The notes under the pieces are model-generated. The model saw only the letters and a program-made list of their open reading frames with translations. It did no database searches and was not told the DNA's origin. Shown piece after piece: positions 16,601 through 19,147 of a stretch of DNA of 19,147 bases (its first letter is position 1; the number at the start of each line of letters is the position of its first letter). Position numbers and translations under genes: made by a program. The DNA is from UBA2030 sp049969475 (GTDB taxonomy: Bacteria; Bacteroidota; Bacteroidia; Bacteroidales; TTA-H9), in NCBI GenBank assembly GCA_049969475.1, contig JBMFOU010000039.1, positions 1 to 19,147 of the forward strand, given 5' to 3'.

Positions 16601-19147
16601 GTGTTGTTTGCCCCTGAGGCAGGATCGCCGAAATCCCACTGATATTGTATTATTGGATAACCATAAACGGTTGTTAGGTCGTAGAAGTGAGTGGGTAACC
16701 CTGTACATGCCGTGTCGTAAGTGAAATGGGCTTCAGGTATGGAGTCAAGTACAATGGTTTTGATGGCTGTCGAAGAGCATCCATTCGCTTTAGCAACCGA
16801 AAGTTTGACGGTATAAAATCCGCCCTGTCCGTAAATATGCGAGGGATTTTGCAAGGTACTCTGTGCTCCATCACCGAAGGTCCAATTCCATGAAGCTATA
16901 AAGGATCCCGTTGGGTTGCTGAGATCGGTAAATTGGGTTGCCGTGTTAGGACAGCTGGCATTCCAAGCAAAATCTGCAATAGGAAGGCTATCAATCAGAA
17001 TGCTTTGCTCGAGGGTATCTTTACAACCGTAGATGTCTGTAACTACCAGACTAACAGTGTGCAGCCCCGTGGTTGTGAATGAATAGGATGGGTTTTGCAA
17101 AAGGGAATTCCACACATTGTCGATGGTCCAGAGGTAGTTGCCAATATTCCCTGAGCCAGGCACCGACTGGTCGGTAAATTGCGTGGCAGTGAGCACACAG
17201 GGAGAGTTCCAGGTAAAGTTAGCCGTGGGAGGGGTATAGGGTGAAACGGTTTGAACAACCGTATCCGAGCATCCGTATTCTGTTGTTACAACAAGAGTTA
17301 CGGTGTAAGTCCCTGGGGTTATGTAAACATGGGTTGGGTTTTGGGAAGTAGATTGCTGTCCGTCGCCAAAATCCCATAGCCAGCTTACAATCAGGCTACC
17401 GTTGCCCACCGAGACGTCGTTGAACTGAATGGCACTACCAACGCAGGCTCCTGTATAGGTAAAGGATGCATTAGGTTTGGGATAGTTGGAGACCGGTCTG
17501 GTGGCCTGGCTCGAGCAACCGTTAATATCAGTTACCGTCAGCTGTACATTATAGGGGCCTACTCCGGAGAAAATGTGTTGGGGATTTTGCAGGCTTGAGC
17601 TGTTGCCATCCCCGAAATTCCAGGCCCATTGGTTGATGGGAACTCCTGAAGAGCTTTCATCTGTGAAAGCAGTACTCGAGCCGACACACGCCGTGGTGAA
17701 GCTGAACCATGCTGTTGGATTGGTATGAATGGTGACAGCCAGAGTGGTGTCCTGGGTGCATCCCTGGGCATTCCATACCTGGAGGCTTACATTATAAGTT
17801 CCTGCTGCTGAGAAAGTATGGGATGGATTCTGCAAATTGGAGAACCAGCCATCGCCAAAATCCCAATACCATTGTTGAATGGGGTAGGAGTATCCGTTGG
17901 ATAAGTCAGTAAACTGCGTAGGAGCACCAACACAGACTCCGGTCCAGGAGAATAGGGCCAGGGGGAGAGGGTCAATGGTCACTTGTTGCTGAACAGTGGC
18001 AGAGCACCCATTAGCATTGGTTACTGTTAATGCGACAGTATAAGTGCCAGGTGTTAGATAGGTATGAGTGGGGTGCTGTAAGCCGGAAACCGAGCCATCC
18101 CCGAAATCCCAATTCCACGAGACGATGGGGCTCATTATGCTAATGCTCTGATCGGTAAAGTAAGTAAGATCTCCTGGGCAACCACTAGTCCAGCTAAAGG
18201 AGGGCTGGGGAAGAGCAATCACACTCACTATTTTACTTACCGTTTGCTCACAGCCTGATGTGCTCTTCATCACCATAATAACATTGTAATAGCCGGCTGA
18301 AGCGTAAGTATGAGTAACACTTAGACCGGTTGCTGTGCTTCCATCGCCCAAAAACCAAATCACCTCGGCAATCTGGGCGGGAGGTAAACTAGAGGATGCA
18401 GTGAATAGGGTTGGGCTTCCAAGGCAGGCTTGATTGAAGCTGAAGTCAGCTCCCATCGGACTTGCAGTTACCACATTTTGCGTAAGGTTGTTCTGGCATC
18501 CATTTGTGTTCACCACGGTCAGGGTTACAGGGTAGAAAGTGTTGGGTAATGCAAATGTGTGCTGCGGGTTTTGTAAAGTCGAGGAGTAGCCATCCCCAAA
18601 ATTCCAATTCCAGCTATTGATTCCAGTAGCCATGGGAGTGCTCTGGTCAGTAAACCATAGGGTAGTTCCCGAACAGGAATCAACATAAGTAAAGGCAGGC
18701 TGCGGCAAGGGCCATACCAAAACATCATGAGTTAAAGAATCGGAGCATCCGATAGCGTCAGAGACAATAAGTTTTACGCTGTGTAAGCCAGCTGAAGAGA
18801 ATATGTGTGATGGATTTTGCTGAGTTGAGGTTCCATCACCAAAATTCCATGACCAACTTGTCAAACCTGCACCTGAGGCACTCAGATCAGAGAAATGCGT
18901 GGGCAGGTTAAAGCAAACGGTATCAAAAGTGAACGCCGCCGTGGGAATGGGATTTACCAGGGCTGTGGCCAAAGCTGTATTTGACTGACATCCATTTATA
19001 TCAGTTACAATAAGCGTTGCACTAAACGTACCGGAATTCGCATAAATGTGGGTAATGTCAGGATTGGAAGGAGCATTCACCTGCAGGGTCTGTCCGTCTC
19101 CAAAGTCATAAAGCCAGCTAATGAGTGCCCCACTTCCCTGCACCGAC
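7627..19147 (-). CDS. Giant PKD-repeat protein with T9SS type B sorting domain (5' end outside window)
   Basis: At least 3,839 residues; the reading frame is open to the right edge, so the true start and signal peptide are missing. The GTG at 19143 is an internal valine codon inside a PKD domain, not a start. The protein is an array of about 45 PKD domains (immunoglobulin-like beta-sandwiches), each with the pattern C..G..T.FTD.S, then W.W.FGDG, then QNP.H.Y...G.Y.V.L.V....GC. It ends with a domain of about 91 residues typical of cargo exported by the type IX secretion system and attached to, or released from, the outer membrane. No enzymatic domain is visible. PKD arrays in Bacteroidota surface proteins are thought to act as stalks, adhesins or glycan/protein-binding modules; the ligand cannot be read from sequence. 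The stop (TAG, 7627-7629) is followed by a terminator. No frameshift or in-frame stop interrupts the 11.5 kb. Confidence 0.93.
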   Translation of the reverse strand, partial: SVQGSGALISWLYDFGDGQTLQVNAPSNPDITHIYANSGTFSATLIVTDINGCQSNTALATALVNPIPTAAFTFDTVCFNLPTHFSDLSASGAGLTSWSWNFGDGTSTQQNPSHIFSSAGLHSVKLIVSDAIGCSDSLTHDVLVWPLPQPAFTYVDSCSGTTLWFTDQSTPMATGINSWNWNFGDGYSSTLQNPQHTFALPNTFYPVTLTVVNTNGCQNNLTQNVVTASPMGADFSFNQACLGSPTLFTASSSLPPAQIAEVIWFLGDGSTATGLSVTHTYASAGYYNVIMVMKSTSGCEQTVSKIVSVIALPQPSFSWTSGCPGDLTYFTDQSISIMSPIVSWNWDFGDGSVSGLQHPTHTYLTPGTYTVALTVTNANGCSATVQQQVTIDPLPLALFSWTGVCVGAPTQFTDLSNGYSYPIQQWYWDFGDGWFSNLQNPSHTFSAAGTYNVSLQVWNAQGCTQDTTLAVTIHTNPTAWFSFTTACVGSSTAFTDESSSGVPINQWAWNFGDGNSSSLQNPQHIFSGVGPYNVQLTVTDINGCSSQATRPVSNYPKPNASFTYTGACVGSAIQFNDVSVGNGSLIVSWLWDFGDGQQSTSQNPTHVYITPGTYTVTLVVTTEYGCSDTVVQTVSPYTPPTANFTWNSPCVLTATQFTDQSVPGSGNIGNYLWTIDNVWNSLLQNPSYSFTTTGLHTVSLVVTDIYGCKDTLEQSILIDSLPIADFAWNASCPNTATQFTDLSNPTGSFIASWNWTFGDGAQSTLQNPSHIYGQGGFYTVKLSVAKANGCSSTAIKTIVLDSIPEAHFTYDTACTGLPTHFYDLTTVYGYPIIQYQWDFGDPASGANNTSSVQNPEHIFTSIGTYQVRLVVINALGCTDTIVKLVNTFPGPVADFTYDTACYGQPTQLTDLTTSVSPVVTWDWDFGGGIHSSLQNPTYTFPTYGQIPVTLTITNQNGCVASVTKNVLVDQLPMAGFTWNNPCNTNIVQFTDTTVITTSPIISWLWDFGDGSYSTQQNPQHVFVPNQSYNVTLTVSTQAGCSDSHSETISILPGWSVDFVYDTVCLGDSTHFTAQMLTPGVNVASVQWNFGDGTSGSGMQVSHKYNLPGIYQVMLQITDTAGCTQGSSHLVEVYPLPQPAFTFQSTCADSTMSFFDQTPGPISQWLWDFGDGNTSNLQNPIHTYASAGNYTVSLTVNDGHGCQNQTSQLLVLFAKPTAAFSASTACLGSPTQFTDQSFTNSGNITSWMWNFGDGSQSSLQNPSYTYTSPGTYLATLIVTNSLGCADSVTLPVQVLSLPTAGFTFTNACMGSGTQFTDQSTSINGSITQWLWNFGDGNGSNLQNPVHTYPFAGTFNTTLTVTDATGCQATIIQPVDVLPLPTAQFSFLNNLCGNTEVQFTDQSLGNGAAIISWLWDFGDGGTSGDQHPVHLYTSPGTYVVTLQVTNANGCSHSINKPLVNGTPPVAAFSYANNCYPQATQFTDQSLTTSGSIVQWKWNFGDPASGASNTSTLQNPTHVFSAPGVYTVQLIIVTSSACSDTIWQTLNVEPGPTADFSFSTTCVGNATSFTDLSTPSVYPIVSWLWDFGDGNTSSQPNPSHTYLLGGQYMVTLTVTDANGCQASRTRMVPVNNLPTAQFQFSNECQNQNTYFTDYSNGAGAAITAWAWDFGDPISGGNNYSALQNPTHIYTSTGLYQVTLTITNANGCSNSITQPVLIIPSPVADFEADTACSGSPIYFNNLSYSVGSNINQWYWDFGDGTSSTLPFPYHTFPGPGVYNVSLTVTNTNGCIASVLKPVTVNPLPLVNFDYLRPNCAGDSTRFINLTSFAGGGGAANYTWNFGDGTSSHTTNPVHLYPSAGIYTVTLTVSDNNGCTNAKIQNITVYSSPNAAFIFNNLTCNDVQFTDMSYDPQLNINSWYWNFNDPGSGSANLSTLQNPVHTFSQPGSFNVRLMVVNSEGCSDTTFRNVEIAAPVANFSIDSSTLCAGAGTQFIDLSYSNYGTITSRLWNFGDGSTSTQPNPIHQYSAGGIYWVTLTIQTSLGCSATVTKQVTINNQPIANFSYTAPNCPDQSISFTDLSSAAAGSTIIQWNWDFGNGNTSTLQNPTQAFNTPGNYLVQLQITDNRGCQATRIRQVKVYASPEANFNTSITQCNHVSFTDLSLSQDTLINAWLWNFGDPASGFNNVSTLNNPVHIYNQPGTYQVTLVVWTAAGCVDTAISSLTITTPQANFTYTTGCQGDLTQFTDLSINNGVPITQWQWQFGDGGTSTSQNPVHTYQNSGIYLVSLLITNSQGCQSNGVKQVTIPSSPIADFTFDTPCQGNSTHFMDASLPAGNTPIVSWYWDFGDGNNSTSQNPAHLYTLAGIYNVSLQVTDANGCISSKNQQVTVYGVPLANFNYSIPQCDTVFFTDASAGGGSLITLWRWNFGDPASGMFNTSTQQNPWHVYTLPGTYQVRLIVTNSNGCSDTLTKPVIFDPFPQPDFSFDIACSGDTTHFQALNTAPNVVSYAWDFGDGDNGSGPAPVHVYASPGTYSVTLVVTNNNLCSNYITKAVPVIPTPSVNFTWNPQTCAGAGVSFVNQTQGNGGTVTQYLWRFGDGNTSTQANPIHTYTSAGTYQVTLIAWNSNNCVDSLRKTITIHPLPVADFTSTTVCKGQATQFTDLSQPQGSTITGWLWNFGDGSTLSGIQNPQHVYASPGSYNVTLTVTAANGCQATDMGTALVNALPVVNFTTQSDTLCAQDTVFFTNLTTPLAGSSFLWYFGDPASGTADTSTLMNPFHVYNAAGNYTVSLMATTASGCQSDASRVLTIRPKPTVNFIYTTACSNDTTYFTDLSYTPGGTAITAWNWDFGDGATSTLQHPTHVYSSVVNDTTFTVTLTAYSSFGCSNMQTQQVPVYGPPVAAFSAAPVCQGMVTYFTSQATTPSGIITSWNWDFGDGTNSTLPNPTHLYAQADTFMVRLIVSNSNGCFDTTLQPVIVYPLPLADFAYDTVCFGDTTHFTDLSFLPYGELNSWYWSFGDPMSGVYDTSTMQNPAHKYTHPGLFMVTLMVGDTNGCAAFITLPVKVDSLPIPQFAYTPATCQNTAISFTDQSQTTDNPIASWTWRFGDGSDTTIYAPNSPNIQHIYTNLGLYIATLTTTDIRGCTDSVSHVLEIYPLPNAAFTYKDTTCTAGLVYFKDESVGVGTNVTSWMWDFNYPGQSYSTQQNPYYFYPITNTSYTVMLAITDARGCRDTVFDTIFVKHGLEVDFTLQNNCYGDTVIFTPQVILPLGDTLLQTEWTFGDGQTSTQYVGRHVYSQPGLYYVQMKAWNQNGCQAMAFKPILVDQPPLVAFTAPPAGCQDPTVFTDFSQPNSDSIVSWHWKFGDGNDTLIFAPNSPNLTHLYGEEGGVYQASLTVTNSNGCSATLQQEVIRFSCLQAGFNANPQVCSGQPVVIIDMSAAGSGAVNISNWYWDLGDGTQISSPVRLDTLIHTYNNHGSYTIRQIITANTGSTLYMDTAEMKVTVYPGPRAGFVHTPSCYGVPVVFQDQTLTPGAPLTQWLWNFGDGTTSSLQNPVHQFADTSSYTVILSVANTFGCTDTASKVIKPALLPGAMLAAPGTVFCADTLTLTLSETSNQQANRYVWNFGDGTTVETTIPQVEHSFVSGTWNVMLTVYSNAECPNADTLQITIHSLPVAEFSFKPDSIRPLLEEARFLDASFGTSSTIKQWYWTFGDGRDTLAMNPLHKFADTGNYAITLRVTDENGCVNQITKNLRVYPELRFFIPNAFTPNQNGRNEVFRPLGKYLKPGKYLFQIYNRWGELLFETTDPNEGWDGKFKGVDSPVGVYIWTITVYDMFNDKEFYKGSVLLLR
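7630..7902 (-). other. T9SS type B (gliding-motility-associated) C-terminal sorting domain
   Basis: The last 91 residues depart from the PKD pattern and carry the hallmarks of the type B sorting domain: FFIPNAFTPNQNGRNEVF (the FxPNxFTPNxDG.N type signature), then FQIYNRWGELLFET, GWDGKFKG, and PVGVYIWTI.VYD ending in GSVLLLR. In the family this domain is recognised by the type IX translocon at the outer membrane. The usual aspartate in PNGDG is replaced (PNQNG). T9SS components themselves are not in the window. Confidence 0.92.
7903..19147 (-). repeat. Array of about 45 tandem PKD domains
   Basis: By eye I count 44 complete domains plus one cut by the window edge, each 80-92 residues (mostly 246-264 nt). 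Three loop classes follow the FGD turn: the common FGDG...QNP form; a longer FGDPxSGxxNxSTxxNP form in domains 11, 19, 21, 24, 27, 30, 34 and 37 (numbered from the right edge, N-terminal first); and a form with an APNSPN insertion in domains 38 and 41, with the similar APSNPD in domain 1. Most domains have two cysteines, one before the second strand and one in the late GC turn. Departures: domain 9 has no FGDG, domain 12 has FGGG, domain 26 FGNG, domain 39 FNYP; domain 42 lacks the second cysteine and domain 45 the first. Neighbouring domains are well diverged, so recent slippage is not apparent. Confidence 0.9.
11482..13740 (-). repeat. Three copies of a three-domain PKD super-repeat
   Basis: Domains 23-31 fall into three consecutive units: 13740-12982 (759 nt), 12981-12229 (753 nt) and 12228-11482 (747 nt). 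The first domain of each unit ends in a (I/V)xVYxxPxAxF linker (ITVYSSPNAAF, VKVYASPEANF, VTVYGVPLANF). The second has a shortened first strand (CNDVQFTD, CNHVSFTD, CDTVFFTD, lacking the usual GxxT) together with the long F(G/N)DPxSG loop. The FGDP codons lie 756, 759 and 750 nt apart from domain 21 through 24, 27 and 30. Shared deletions and insertions at matching positions indicate duplication of a three-domain block rather than one domain at a time. Confidence 0.75.

Noticed and set aside
19141..19143. GTG at the right edge as start of the giant gene
   Set aside because: It is a valine codon inside a PKD domain; the frame continues to the end of the window with no stop, so the gene is simply cut.
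7903..19147. Regularly spaced repeats considered as a CRISPR array or satellite DNA
   Set aside because: The period (about 250 nt), protein-level conservation and uninterrupted frame identify tandem protein domains; DNA copies are diverged.

Overview
The window looks like chromosomal DNA from a member of the Bacteroidota. Several upstream regions carry exact or near matches to the phylum's -7 promoter element (TAnnTTTG), and no Shine-Dalgarno sequences are obvious. The right 60% is one giant secreted protein made of PKD domains that ends in a type IX secretion (T9SS) type B sorting domain, a Bacteroidota-specific export route. No rRNA, tRNA, CRISPR array or complete insertion sequence is visible. 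I cannot assign a genus.

Layout. Positions 1-287 are non-coding: a strong hairpin terminator for something outside the window, then an AT-rich leader with a promoter. Housekeeping genes follow: the ribosome-associated GTPase TypA/BipA (+), a PgpH-type 7TM-HD cyclic-di-AMP phosphodiesterase (+), a convergent WbqC-family protein (-), and ispF of the MEP isoprenoid pathway (+). A perfect 10-bp hairpin at 5473-5496 separates ispF from a three-gene minus-strand cluster of thioredoxin-fold paralogues. Each paralogue appears addressed to a different place (lipoprotein, Sec-exported, cytoplasmic) and carries a different CXXC motif (CAPC, CRPC, CGPC). A small orphan protein (+) then holds only the zinc-ribbon and helix-turn-helix part of an IS1595-type transposase, with two short palindromes upstream. 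A second bidirectional terminator lies between it and the giant gene.

The giant gene (minus strand, 7627 to beyond the right edge) encodes at least 3,839 residues: about 45 tandem PKD domains of 80-90 residues and a C-terminal T9SS type B domain. Its start is outside the window. Most domains carry a regular cysteine pair. Three loop-length classes recur with a three-domain period (750-768 nt). Shared sequence signatures show that at least nine domains (11482-13740) arose as three copies of a three-domain unit.

The parts most worth a second look are the three-domain super-repeat and predicted cysteine ladder in the giant protein, the three-compartment thioredoxin cassette, and the orphan zinc-ribbon protein with its palindromic upstream region.
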